A DNA stretch of 64,000 nt from Rugosimonospora africana (GTDB taxonomy: Bacteria; Actinomycetota; Actinomycetes; Mycobacteriales; Micromonosporaceae). Both the position numbers and the translations under genes were made by a program. The stretch is taken from the NCBI RefSeq assembly GCF_016862975.1, contig NZ_BONZ01000093.1, positions 1 through 64,000 of the forward strand, given 5' to 3'. Positions within the stretch are counted from its first letter, which is position 1. The number at the start of each line of letters is the position of its first letter. Below, one piece after another: positions 8,408 to 16,994 of the stretch. The notes below the pieces were generated by a model. That model saw only the letters and a program-made list of their open reading frames with translations. It did not search any database and was not told the origin of the DNA.

Positions 8408-9337
8408 GTGGCATTGATCGAAACACGGTCGCTCACCAAACGCTACCCAAGGGTAACCGCGCTCGACGCCTTCACGGTCGACATCGAGCCGGGCATCATC
8501 GGCCTCGTCGGCGCGAACGGGGCCGGCAAGTCCACCCTGATCAAGACGCTGCTCGGCCTGTCCTCGCCGACGTCCGGCACGATCCGTGTGCTCGGCCTCG
8601 ACCCGGCCCGAGACGGCGAGGCGATCCGCGGTCGGGTGGGCTACATGCCGGAGCATGACAGCCTGCCGCCCGACATGGTCGCCGCCGAGTTCGTCACGCA
8701 CATGGCGCGGATGAGCGGGCTGCCTCGCACCGCCGCCCGCGAACGGGCGTCCGAGGCGCTGCGCCACGTCGGCCTGTACGAGGAGCGGTACCGGCAGATC
8801 GGCGGATACTCCACCGGCATGAAGCAGCGGGTGAAGCTGGCTCAGGCGTTGGTCCACGATCCCGATCTGCTGCTGCTGGACGAGCCCACCAACGGGCTCG
8901 ACCCGGCCGGCCGCGACGCGATGCTCGCGCTGGTGCACCGCATCGGCACCGAGTTCGGCATCTCGGTGATGGTCTGCTCGCACCTGCTCGGCGAGGTCGA
9001 GCGCATCTGCGACTCCCTCGTCGCGATCGACTCCGGGAAGCTGCTGCGCGCGGACCGCATCTCCGCGATGACCGTGCAGCGCGACGTGCTCGCCATCGAG
9101 GTGGACGAGGGCACCGAGCGGTTGGAGGCGGGGCTGGCCCGGGCCGGGCTGCCGGTCACCCGGGAGGGGCGGATCCTGCTGGTACCGCTGGAGTCCGACC
9201 AGACCTACGACGTCATCCTCGGTACGGTCGCCGAACTCGACCTGCCGTTGCACCGGCTCGACCAGCGGCGGCACCGGGTCGCCGAACTGTTCTCGGCGCA
9301 GCCCCAGCCGCGAGAGGTGGAAAACCGTGCCAGCTGA
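8408..9337 (+). CDS. ABC transporter ATP-binding protein
   Basis: 309 residues from the GTG at 8408. Walker A GANGAGKST is near residue 40, the ABC signature is the degenerate YSTGMKQR, and Walker B is LLLLDEPTNGLDP, all typical of DrrA/CcmA-like exporters and ABC-2 ATPases. First gene of a four-gene ATPase-permease-ATPase-permease run; its stop overlaps the start of the permease by 11 bp, indicating coupled translation. Cargo unknown; no substrate-binding protein is present, which fits an exporter or envelope-remodelling transporter. Confidence 0.92.
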   Translation: MALIETRSLTKRYPRVTALDAFTVDIEPGIIGLVGANGAGKSTLIKTLLGLSSPTSGTIRVLGLDPARDGEAIRGRVGYMPEHDSLPPDMVAAEFVTHMARMSGLPRTAARERASEALRHVGLYEERYRQIGGYSTGMKQRVKLAQALVHDPDLLLLDEPTNGLDPAGRDAMLALVHRIGTEFGISVMVCSHLLGEVERICDSLVAIDSGKLLRADRISAMTVQRDVLAIEVDEGTERLEAGLARAGLPVTREGRILLVPLESDQTYDVILGTVAELDLPLHRLDQRRHRVAELFSAQPQPREVENRAS

Positions 9338-10220
9338 CATCGTGCCCACCCAGGCGGCGCCGGTAGAGCCGTCCGGCGGGGTCATTCACGACATCGGATA
9401 CCAGCGTTACGAGGGGCCGCGACTCGGCCGCGGCTACGCCGCACGGTCGTTGTACGTGCACAGCCTGCGGGCGGCCTTCGGCCTCGGCCGCAGCGCGAAG
9501 TCGAAGATCTTTCCGTGGTTGGTCGTCGCGCTGGTCTTCATGATCGCCACCGTCGCAGTCGCGGTGCGCGGCCAGTCGGGCACGGCACTGCTCGGGTACC
9601 TCCAGTTCACCGACACCGTCAGCATGCCGACCCTGCTGTTCCTCGCCGTGGTGGCCCCGGAACTGGTCTCCCGGGATCTGCGGGCGCATGTGCTGCCGCT
9701 GTACTTCTCCAGGCCGCTGAGCCGCAGCGACTACGCGCTCACGAAGCTGGGCGCGATGACCACCGCGGCCTGGCTGCTGCTCGCCAGCCCGCAGTTGCTG
9801 ATGTTCATCGGCGGCGTGTTCTCCCGGAAGGACGGGATGAGCGGGCTCCTGGACGAGTTGCACGACTTCGGGCAGGGCGTCAGCTACGCGGCGATCGCCG
9901 CCGTGGCCTTCTCCGCCCTCGCCGTTCTGCTCGCCTCGCTCTCCAGCCGACGTGCGGTCGCCGCGGCCGTGATCGCCGGGGTGTACCTGGTGACCGCGCC
10001 GGTGGCCGTCGTGCTGGCGACGCTCGGCGGCGCGATCGGCAAGGTCAGCCCGGTCATCAACCCGGTCACCCTGATCGAGGGCCTGGAGCGCTGGCTGTAC
10101 GGCAGGAACACCGGGGTCGACATCGGCGACTACGGCGTCGTCTACCTCGCCGTCGCGGTCGTGCTGCTGGTCGCGTACGTCGCGCTTCTCCTCGCCCGGT
10201 ACCGGAAAGTGGCCGCCTGA
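9327..10220 (+). CDS. ABC-2 type transporter permease
   Basis: 297-residue membrane protein. A cytoplasmic N-terminus contains IHDIGYQRYEGPRLGR, a motif common in actinobacterial ABC-2 permeases paired with DrrA-like ATPases, followed by about six hydrophobic segments (for example WLVVALVFMIATVAVAV and VVYLAVAVVLLVAYVALLL). The GTG start lies within the ATPase gene and the stop overlaps the next ATPase start by one base. It forms the membrane channel with one or both neighbouring ATPases. Confidence 0.9.
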   Translation: MPADIVPTQAAPVEPSGGVIHDIGYQRYEGPRLGRGYAARSLYVHSLRAAFGLGRSAKSKIFPWLVVALVFMIATVAVAVRGQSGTALLGYLQFTDTVSMPTLLFLAVVAPELVSRDLRAHVLPLYFSRPLSRSDYALTKLGAMTTAAWLLLASPQLLMFIGGVFSRKDGMSGLLDELHDFGQGVSYAAIAAVAFSALAVLLASLSSRRAVAAAVIAGVYLVTAPVAVVLATLGGAIGKVSPVINPVTLIEGLERWLYGRNTGVDIGDYGVVYLAVAVVLLVAYVALLLARYRKVAA

Positions 10221-11131
10221 TGAAGACCGTCGAACTCACCAACGTGTCCCGCTGGTACGGCAACGTCGTCGCCATCAACAACGTGACGATGACGCTGGGC
10301 TCTGGCGTCACCGGCCTGCTCGGCCCGAACGGTGCCGGCAAGACCACGCTGCTGCACATGATGTCCGGGTTCCTCGCGCCGTCCCAGGGCGAGCTTCTGA
10401 TCGGCGGCGAACCGGCCTGGCGAAACCCGGGGATATACCGGCACCTCGGCCTGGTCTCCGAGCGGGAGGCGGTGCACGGCTTCCTGACCGCCTGGGAGTT
10501 CGTGCTCGCCAGCGCGAAGCTGCACAAGCTCCCGCAGCCGGAGCAGGCCGCCCGGCGGGCGATCGAGCTGGTCGAGATGACCGACGCGCAGAGCCGCCGG
10601 ATCGAGACGTTCTCCAAGGGGATGCGGCAGCGCACCCGGGTGGCGGCCGCGCTGGTGCACGACCCCGAGATCCTGCTGCTCGACGAGCCGTTCAACGGCA
10701 TGGATCCCCGCCAGCGGCTGCACATGATGGAGTTGCTGCACCAGATGGGCTCCTCCGGCCGCACGGTGCTGTTCTCCTCGCACATCCTGGAGGAGGTCGA
10801 GGAGGTTTCCGGGACGGTACAGGTGATCGTCGCGGGGCGGTTGGCGGCCTCGGGCGACTACCGGACCATCCGCCGGCTGATGACGCACCGGCCGCACGTG
10901 TTCGCGATCCGCTCGACCGACGACCGGCGCCTCGCGGTGGCGTTGATGCACGAAGAATCGGTCAACGGACTGGACCTCGACCAGGGCGGCCTGACCGTAC
11001 GGGCCGGCGACTACGGCGCGTTCACCCGGGCGCTGCCGAAGATCGCGCTGCGCGAGGGGCTGCGGGTACGTCAGCTCATCCCGTCCGACGAGTCGCTGGA
11101 AAGCGTCTTCGCCTACCTGATAACGGCCTGA
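10220..11131 (+). CDS. ABC transporter ATP-binding protein
   Basis: 303 residues. Walker A is GPNGAGKTT, the signature FSKGMRQR, and Walker B LLLLDEPFNGMDP followed by a histidine switch (SSHILEEVEE). The ATG overlaps the permease stop (TGATG), so translation is coupled. Paralogous to the ATPase at 8408-9337; the pairing with the downstream permease suggests two related transporters or one complex with two distinct ATPases. Confidence 0.92.
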   Translation: MKTVELTNVSRWYGNVVAINNVTMTLGSGVTGLLGPNGAGKTTLLHMMSGFLAPSQGELLIGGEPAWRNPGIYRHLGLVSEREAVHGFLTAWEFVLASAKLHKLPQPEQAARRAIELVEMTDAQSRRIETFSKGMRQRTRVAAALVHDPEILLLDEPFNGMDPRQRLHMMELLHQMGSSGRTVLFSSHILEEVEEVSGTVQVIVAGRLAASGDYRTIRRLMTHRPHVFAIRSTDDRRLAVALMHEESVNGLDLDQGGLTVRAGDYGAFTRALPKIALREGLRVRQLIPSDESLESVFAYLITA

Positions 11132-11206
11132 CCGCCGGGCTGACCGACCGATGGGGAACCGGCGCCGCCGACGGGCCCGCGGGTCCGATCGAGAAAGTGT
11201 GACGCG

Positions 11207-11920
11207 ATGAATCTGACCATTGCCGGGATCACCGCCCGTGGCCTGTTCGGCCGGCGGCGCTTCCTGCTGCTGTTTCCGCTACCGGTGCTGCTGCTCGTGC
11301 TGACCCTGGCGGCGAAGGGCGCCGGAGTCGCCCCGGACCACTGGGCGCCGTCGGTCATCGACGGGATGGGCTTCGCCGTGATGGTCCCGGTGATCGCGCT
11401 GATCGTGGGTACCGGTGTGCTCGGCTCCGAGATCGACGACGGGACGGTGGTGCACATCCTCGCGAAGCCACTGCCCCGGCACCAGATCATCGTGGCGAAG
11501 CTGGTGGTGGCGGCCGGCATCACCGCGGTGACTTCGGCGGTACCGATGTTCATCGTCGGCGTACTCGTCGACTCCGTCCGGTTCGGGGTCGCGCTCGCGG
11601 TGGCCTGCCTCGTCGCGGCCCTCGGATACAGCGGGGTGTTCCTGGCGATGAGCCTGCTCACCCGGCGGCCGGTGCTGGTCGGCCTGCTGTACGTGCTGAT
11701 CTGGGAAGCGTTGCTGGGCAACGTGCTGACCGGCACCCGGGTGCTGTCCATCCACCAGTACGCGCTGACCGTCACCCACGCGATCGCGCCCAACGATCTG
11801 ATCAAGGCTCACGTGGGCCTGCCGGCGGCGATCGCGATGACCGGGGTGTTCCTGGTCGGTGGCGCGCTGCTGGCCATCGACCGGCTTCGGTCGTTCAGTG
11901 TGGCCGGCGAGACGAGCTGA
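11207..11920 (+). CDS. ABC-2 type transporter permease
   Basis: 237-residue integral membrane protein with about six transmembrane segments (LLLFPLPVLLLVLTLAA, MVPVIALIVGTGVLGSEI and others). The GSEIDDGTVVHILAKPLPR segment is characteristic of ABC-2 permeases. It starts 75 bp after the second ATPase and is the last gene of the run, followed by the palindromic element and a convergent LacI gene. Substrate unknown. Confidence 0.88.
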   Translation: MNLTIAGITARGLFGRRRFLLLFPLPVLLLVLTLAAKGAGVAPDHWAPSVIDGMGFAVMVPVIALIVGTGVLGSEIDDGTVVHILAKPLPRHQIIVAKLVVAAGITAVTSAVPMFIVGVLVDSVRFGVALAVACLVAALGYSGVFLAMSLLTRRPVLVGLLYVLIWEALLGNVLTGTRVLSIHQYALTVTHAIAPNDLIKAHVGLPAAIAMTGVFLVGGALLAIDRLRSFSVAGETS

Positions 11921-12030
11921 GCCGCCCGGCCGCCGCCTGGCGCGGCGCGGCCTTCGCACGGCCGCGGCACCGTCGTCGCACAGTCGCGGCACCGCCGTCG
12001 CACGGGCCTCGGGCCGCCGCGGGCATACCC

Positions 12031-12331
12031 CTCTGCCGCACGCTTTGCTCTGCTTACCTATACGCATCGGAAATCGCGATCAACGTTGCGTATGAGTAAG
12101 AGCCTGTTGGCAGACCTCTGGCCGAGCGAGCCGCGAGCCAGGCTGCGTCCGGCAAGGCGGAGGTTCGCCCGGATACCGGTGTTGTATCCGGGCGAGCCGA
12201 CAACGCCGCCGGTCGCCGCCTGGGCGCGGCGCAGCCGGTCAGCTGGGTTTGCCAACAGGCTCTTACCTGGACGCAACGTTCATGGGCCCACGTGTTGCGT
12301 CCAGGTAAGCAGAGCAAAGCGTCTCGCAGAG
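12031..12331. repeat. ~300-bp imperfect palindromic element with side hairpins
   Basis: The ends are 29-bp inverted repeats (12031-12059 and 12303-12331) with 26 of 29 matches, including 20 exact at 12040-12059/12303-12322. Similarity continues inward: GTAAGAGCCTGTTGGCA occurs at the left and inverted at the right. Each end also holds a side hairpin, ATACGCA/TGCGTAT on the left and GGACGCAAC/GTTGCGTCC on the right, so base pairs differ but pairing is kept. The centre has a 12-bp stem (TCGCCCGGATAC). It lies between convergent genes. Possible MITE-like element, DNA-binding site or structured terminator; no transposase or clear target duplication is seen. Confidence 0.85.
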
Positions 12332-12337
12332 GGTGGG

Positions 12338-13405
12338 TCAGGAAGCGGCGCCGTCCGCGCCGACCTGGGCGGTTACCCGTTCGGCCCGGTTGCCGGACGG
12401 AGCCGCGCCGGTCGAGCCGCGTACCACCAACTCTGGGTCGAAGAGCATCTCGTCGGCCGGTACCGGGTTGCCCGCGATCTGGCTCACCAGCAGCGCGACC
12501 GCCGCCTGCCCCATCGCCTCGATCGGCTGGCGCACCGTGGTCAGCGGCGGATCGGTGCAGTTCATCAGGTTGGAGTCGTCGAACCCGACGACCGAGACGT
12601 CGTCCGGCACGGACAGCCCCAGCCGCCGTACCGCCCGGATCGCTCCCAGCGCGAGCACGTCACTCGCGCAGATCAGTCCGGTCATCCCGCGCTTGACCAA
12701 TGCTCCGGCGGCCGCGTGACCGCCCTCCATGGAGAAGTCCATCGAGTAGATCGTCCGCTCGGCCACCTCGGGGTCGTCGGGTCCCGCGCCGATGCGCTTG
12801 AGGAACGCGCCCCGCTTCCGGTGCGACGGCACGTGGTCGGCGGGGCCGAGGACCAGGCCGATGCGCTCGTGGCCGAGCGACACGAGGTGCTGGTACGCGC
12901 GGTCGACGGCGTGCGCGTCGTCGGTGGCGACCCGGGCGAAACCCAGGTGTTCGATGGCGGCGTTGACCAGTACGGCGGGCAGGCCGCGCTCATGCAGCCG
13001 GAAGTAGTGGTCGTGGTCGGAGTCGGCCTGCGCGTACAGGCCACCGGCGAAGATGACGCCGGAGACATGCTGGTCCAGGAGCATGTCGACGTAGTCCGAC
13101 TCGGAGACACCCTCGGCGGTGCGAGTGCACAGCACCGGCGTGAAGCCGCGGATGGCCAGGGTACCGGCGACGACGTCGGCGAAGGCCGGGAAGATCGGGT
13201 TCTGCAGCTCGGGCAGGACCAGCCCCACCAGCCGGGCCCGCTCACCGCGCAGTTTGGTCGGCCGCTCGTACCCGAGCACGTCGAGCGCGGTCAGCACGGC
13301 CGCACGGGTGGCCTCGGAGATCCCCGGCTTCCCGTTGAGCACGCGGCTCACCGTTGCCTCACTCACCCCGACATACTTGGCTACTTCAGCGAGACGTCGC
13401 GTCAT
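12338..13405 (-). CDS. LacI family transcriptional regulator
   Basis: 355 residues. The N-terminal HTH reads LAEVAKYVGVSEATVSRVLN with the LacI hinge, followed by a periplasmic-binding-protein-like effector domain (GLVLPELQNPIF, then VVGFDDSNLMNCTDPPLTTV, the usual C-terminal signature). It probably represses sugar-use genes, but none is adjacent; the nearest same-strand gene is cysG upstream. Two LacI-type palindromes in its promoter (13408-13445) suggest autoregulation. Its stop abuts the 300-bp palindromic element. Confidence 0.93.
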   Translation of the reverse strand: MTRRLAEVAKYVGVSEATVSRVLNGKPGISEATRAAVLTALDVLGYERPTKLRGERARLVGLVLPELQNPIFPAFADVVAGTLAIRGFTPVLCTRTAEGVSESDYVDMLLDQHVSGVIFAGGLYAQADSDHDHYFRLHERGLPAVLVNAAIEHLGFARVATDDAHAVDRAYQHLVSLGHERIGLVLGPADHVPSHRKRGAFLKRIGAGPDDPEVAERTIYSMDFSMEGGHAAAGALVKRGMTGLICASDVLALGAIRAVRRLGLSVPDDVSVVGFDDSNLMNCTDPPLTTVRQPIEAMGQAAVALLVSQIAGNPVPADEMLFDPELVVRGSTGAAPSGNRAERVTAQVGADGAAS

Positions 13406-13407
13406 GC

Positions 13408-13445
13408 GTGCAAGCGTAATGCATCATTCGTGCAAGTGTTTGCAC
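13408..13445 (-). promoter_or_regulatory. Two LacI-type operators upstream of lacI-like gene
   Basis: A perfect palindrome GTGCAAGTGTTTGCAC lies at 13430-13445 and a weaker copy GTGCAAGCGTAATGCA at 13408-13423, 22 bp apart. The TGCAA-N4-TTGCA form matches the general LacI-family operator pattern. The copy nearest the gene is 2 bp from the start codon, which would block transcription or initiation. Confidence 0.7.
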
Positions 13446-13449
13446 TGGT

Positions 13450-14649
13450 TCAGTCGAGCGCGCCGATCACCTCTCCGATCACGATGATGGCCGGTGGCCG
13501 GAGGCCCGCGCCCTCGGCAACCCGTACCAGATCGGACAGCGGGGCGCGGACCGATCGCTGGTCGCCGGTCGTACCCTCCTGCACCACCGCCGCGGGCGTA
13601 TGTGCCGGGCGGCCGTGTTCGAGCAGCACCGACACGATCGCGGCCAGGTGCCGCATGCCCATCAGGACGCACAGGGTGCCGCGCAGCCGGGCGAGCGCCG
13701 GCCAGTCCACCAGCCCGGCCGGGTCGCCGGGGGCGAGGTGCCCGGAGACCACCACGAACTCGTGCGCCACGCCGCGGTGGGTCACCGGGATGCCGGCCGC
13801 CGCCGGTGCCGCGATCGCGCTGGTTACCCCGGAGACCACGGTCACCGGTACGCCGGCCTCGGCGCAGGCCAGCAACTCCTCGCCGCCCCGGCCGAACACG
13901 TACGGGTCGCCGCCCTTGAGCCGGACGACGAACTTGCCGGCTCGTACCCGGTCGATCATGATGCGATTGATCTCGGACTGGGTGCGTGCCGGCCCGTACG
14001 GAATCTTCGACGCGTCGACCACCTCGACGTCCGGTCGTACCTCGTCGAGCAGCAGGCCGGGCGCGAGCCGGTCGACGACCACCACGTCGGCCGCGGCGAG
14101 CAGCCGCCGCCCCTTCACCGTGATCAGCTCCGGGTCGCCGGGCCCGCCACCGACCAGCGCGACGCCGGGGCGCACCGGCGACGGGCCGGCGTCGAGCGTG
14201 CCGTCGATCAGCCGCTGCCGGATGCCGTCGCGTACCGCCATCGCGCGGCGCGGGTCGCCTCCGCCGAGCACGGCCACGGTCACCGGTCCGTGCCGGGTGA
14301 CCGCCGGGGTCCACGCGGTCGCGGCACTCCGGTCGTCGGCCCGGACGCAGAACACCCGCCGGGCCTCGGCCGCCTCGCTCACCGCCGCAGCCGCGGCGGG
14401 CTCGTCCACCGCAGCCTGTACCAGCCAGGCACCGTCCACATCGGACGGCTCGAACCGGCGCGGTACCCAGTGGATTCGCCCCGCGTCGGACAGCGCCCGC
14501 AGCGCGGGGGTGATCTCGGGACTGACCAGTACCACCTCGGCACCCGCGTCGAGCAGTGCCGGCACCCGCCGGCTGGCCACCGCACCGCCCCCGACCACGA
14601 GCACCCGCCTACCGGAAAGGCGCAGGCCGACCGGGTACAGGCTGCTCAC
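13450..14649 (-). CDS. cysG: Siroheme synthase / uroporphyrinogen-III C-methyltransferase
   Basis: 399-residue fusion. Residues 1-~155 form the precorrin-2 dehydrogenase/ferrochelatase domain (VLVVGGGAVASRRV, then HWVPRRFEPSDVDG); residues ~162-399 form the SAM uroporphyrinogen-III methyltransferase (VGGGPGDPELITVKGRRLL, VVRLKGGDPYVFGRGGEE). It makes precorrin-2 and can continue to siroheme, the entry to the corrin ring. The GTG at 14649 overlaps the cobT stop by 4 bp (GTGA), so the two are translationally coupled. Shorter than enteric CysG, in line with actinobacterial fusions. Confidence 0.92.
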   Translation of the reverse strand: MSSLYPVGLRLSGRRVLVVGGGAVASRRVPALLDAGAEVVLVSPEITPALRALSDAGRIHWVPRRFEPSDVDGAWLVQAAVDEPAAAAAVSEAAEARRVFCVRADDRSAATAWTPAVTRHGPVTVAVLGGGDPRRAMAVRDGIRQRLIDGTLDAGPSPVRPGVALVGGGPGDPELITVKGRRLLAAADVVVVDRLAPGLLLDEVRPDVEVVDASKIPYGPARTQSEINRIMIDRVRAGKFVVRLKGGDPYVFGRGGEELLACAEAGVPVTVVSGVTSAIAAPAAAGIPVTHRGVAHEFVVVSGHLAPGDPAGLVDWPALARLRGTLCVLMGMRHLAAIVSVLLEHGRPAHTPAAVVQEGTTGDQRSVRAPLSDLVRVAEGAGLRPPAIIVIGEVIGALD

Positions 14650-15695
14650 TTCTCGGTCACTCCCGCCGAGTCGAAGGTGGCGACCTCCTGGAGCACCCGT
14701 ACCGCCCCGGCCACCACCGGTACCGCGAGCAGCGCACCGGTACCCTCGCCCAGCCGCATGCCCAGCGAGAGCACCGGCTCCAGCCCGAGGTGCGCCAGCG
14801 CGACCGAGGCGCCCGGCTCCACCGACCGGTGGCCGGCGACCAGCGCGCCGAGCGCGTCCGGGCACAACGCGACGGCGGCCAGCGCGGCCGACAGCGCGAT
14901 GACGCCGTCCACGATCACCGGTACCCGCCGCGCCGCCGCGGCCAGCATGAACCCGGCCAGCGCGGCATGCTCGCAGCCACCGACGGCGGCCAGTACGCCG
15001 ACCGGGTCCGCGGAATCCGGCCGGTGCACCGCGAGGGCGGTCGCGACCAACTTCGTCTTGCGCGCCAGCGTCTCGTCGTCGATGCCGGTGCCCCGGCCGG
15101 TGACCGTGGCCGGATCGGCGCCGGTGAACGCCGCGATCAGGGCGGCCGCCGGAGTCGTGTTCGCGATGCCCATGTCGCCGGTGACCAGCACCCCGGCGCC
15201 GCCGTCGATCAGCCTCCCGGCCGTCGTGATGCCCACGTCGAGGGCGGCGAGCACCTCGGTACGGGTCAGCGCCGGCTCGACGGTGAGATCGCGGGTACCC
15301 GGCCGGACCTTCGCGATGACCAGGGCGGGATTCGGGTCGAGGGTCGCGGCCACCCCGACGTCGATCACTGTCACGGTCGCGCCGACCTGCCGGGCCAGCG
15401 CGTTGACCACCGCCCCACCGGACAGGAAATTGGCGACCATCTGCGCGGTGACCTCCTGCGGCCACGGGCTGACGCCCTGCGCGTGCACGCCGTGGTCGCC
15501 GGCGAACACGGCTACCGCCGCCGGCTCGGGCAACGGGGGCGGGCAGGCGCCGGCCAGGCCGGCGAGCCGGACGGACAGCTCCTCCAGCGCACCGAGCGAG
15601 CCGGGTGGCTTGGTCAGGCGGGCCTGCCGGTCCCTGGCGGCGGCCATGGCCGCGCCGTCCAGCGGCCGGATCTGGCCGATGGTCTGATCAAGCAC
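14646..15695 (-). CDS. cobT: Nicotinate-nucleotide-dimethylbenzimidazole phosphoribosyltransferase
   Basis: 349 residues, the usual CobT length. It activates the lower ligand base of cobalamin to alpha-ribazole phosphate. Recognisable blocks are RQARLTKPPGSLGALEELSV (substrate loop near residue 30), AVFAGDHGVHAQGVSPWPQE, and DMGIANTTPAAALIAAFTG. The catalytic Glu lies in the LSLGMRLGEGTGA segment (about 315). Middle gene of the cobC-like, cobT, cysG set on the minus strand. Confidence 0.95.
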   Translation of the reverse strand: MLDQTIGQIRPLDGAAMAAARDRQARLTKPPGSLGALEELSVRLAGLAGACPPPLPEPAAVAVFAGDHGVHAQGVSPWPQEVTAQMVANFLSGGAVVNALARQVGATVTVIDVGVAATLDPNPALVIAKVRPGTRDLTVEPALTRTEVLAALDVGITTAGRLIDGGAGVLVTGDMGIANTTPAAALIAAFTGADPATVTGRGTGIDDETLARKTKLVATALAVHRPDSADPVGVLAAVGGCEHAALAGFMLAAAARRVPVIVDGVIALSAALAAVALCPDALGALVAGHRSVEPGASVALAHLGLEPVLSLGMRLGEGTGALLAVPVVAGAVRVLQEVATFDSAGVTEK

Positions 15696-15740
15696 GTGGT
15701 ACTCCTCGGTCGGGGGGCGATCCTGGCCCTCTAGCCTGCG

Positions 15741-16910
15741 CTATCGCCCCCGGCCGCCTCCTGCCGCCCCCTGGTTCCCGGCGGCGTCGGCGGCCGAACC
15801 GATGACCGCGTCCAGCGCCTCGACGAAGGCGTCCGTCGTGCCGGTGTCCCGCACGGCGACCCGCAGCCAGTCCGGGCCCAGGCCGGGGAACGTGTCACCG
15901 CGGCGTACCGCGAAGCCCCGGGCCCGCAGGTCCATCCGGACGCGCTCGCCGTCCTCGACGTGGATGAGCACGAACGAGCTGGTCGGCAGCCCGACCATGG
16001 CGACGCCGACGACTTTCGCCAGGCGATCGGTCAGGTACTCACGGTCCACCGTCAGGTGCGCCGCGATCGCCCGTTCCGCCGCCCGGGCGGCCGGTCCGGC
16101 ACAGGCGAGCGCGGCGGCCAGCGCCGGGGTGGACACCGGCCACAGCGGCTGTACCGCGGCCAGTTGGCTCACCAGCTCGGGCTCGCCGAGCAGGTACCCG
16201 ATGCGCAGCCCGGCGAGCCCCCAGGTCTTGGTGAGGCTGCGCAGCACCACGAGCCCGGGCAGGTCACGCCGGTCGGCCAGCGACTCCGGCTCGCCCGGCA
16301 CGGTGTCCGCGAACGCCTCGTCGACGACCAGCACCCGGCCCGGCCGGGCCAGTGCGGCGATCGCCTCGGCCGGGTGCAGTACCGAGGTGGGATTGGTCGG
16401 GTTGCCGACCATCACCAGGTCGGCGTCCTCGGGTACCGCGGCGGGGTCCAACCGGAAGCCGTCCTCCGGCCGCAGGATCAGCCGCCGTACCGAGTGGCCG
16501 GCGGCCCTCAGCGCCGCCTCGGGCTCGGTGAACTGGGGATGGATCACCAGCGGGTGGCGTACCGCTCGCAGCGCCTGGGCCAGCAGCGTGAACGCCTGGG
16601 ACGCACCCGCCGTCAGCAGCACCTCGCCGGCCGGGCGGCCGTGTCTCGCCGCGATCGCGGCGCGGGCCGGCGCGGGATCGGGGTACCGGGCGAGGTCGCG
16701 CAAGGATGCCGCGATCGGTTCGGCGAGCCAGTCCGGCGGGGGATCCTGGCGTACGTTGACCGCCAGATCGACCAGGCCATCCGCCACTTCGGCGTCGCCG
16801 TGAAAGCCGAGACTCGTCCCGCGGTCGCCAGCGGCGCCGAGGGCCGTCGAACCGCCAGCGGCGCTGGGCGGCGAGGCGTCGCGGTCAGGTGACCGCCTCT
16901 TGAGTGTCAT
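15741..16910 (-). CDS. cobC: CobC-like aminotransferase (threonine-phosphate decarboxylase family)
   Basis: 389-residue PLP fold-type I enzyme of the histidinol-phosphate aminotransferase group. The Lys that binds PLP is in SLTKTWGLAGLRIGY; VGNPTNPTS and VVDEAFAD are cofactor-contact motifs. The location directly upstream of cobT and cysG points to the CobC/CobD role, decarboxylating threonine phosphate to aminopropanol phosphate, as proposed for actinobacterial CobC. A histidinol-phosphate aminotransferase remains possible. The first ~35 residues are Ser/Gly/Ala-rich with no homology, so the true start could be later. Confidence 0.8.
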   Translation of the reverse strand: MTLKRRSPDRDASPPSAAGGSTALGAAGDRGTSLGFHGDAEVADGLVDLAVNVRQDPPPDWLAEPIAASLRDLARYPDPAPARAAIAARHGRPAGEVLLTAGASQAFTLLAQALRAVRHPLVIHPQFTEPEAALRAAGHSVRRLILRPEDGFRLDPAAVPEDADLVMVGNPTNPTSVLHPAEAIAALARPGRVLVVDEAFADTVPGEPESLADRRDLPGLVVLRSLTKTWGLAGLRIGYLLGEPELVSQLAAVQPLWPVSTPALAAALACAGPAARAAERAIAAHLTVDREYLTDRLAKVVGVAMVGLPTSSFVLIHVEDGERVRMDLRARGFAVRRGDTFPGLGPDWLRVAVRDTGTTDAFVEALDAVIGSAADAAGNQGAAGGGRGR

Positions 16911-16962
16911 AGCGTCGATCGTGCCAGTCAGAGTTAGCTCAATCTGGCGGACTTTTAATCAC

Positions 16963-16994
16963 GACATAAGATGCTATGTCCTATCTTGAATAGG
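16963..16994. promoter_or_regulatory. Two palindromes in divergent cobC-like / PBP promoter region
   Basis: The AT-richer gap between divergent genes holds GACATAAGATGCTATGTC (16963-16980; 6-bp arms) and CCTATCTTGAATAGG (16980-16994; 5-bp arms), the latter ending on the G of the PBP start GTG. Both could be operators. The PBP start so close to a palindrome suggests a leaderless or near-leaderless transcript. No regulator is adjacent. Confidence 0.5.

Noticed and set aside
12086-14902. 938-residue plus-strand frame across lacI, cysG and cobT
   Set aside because: Shadow of minus-strand genes and the palindromic element; no motifs.
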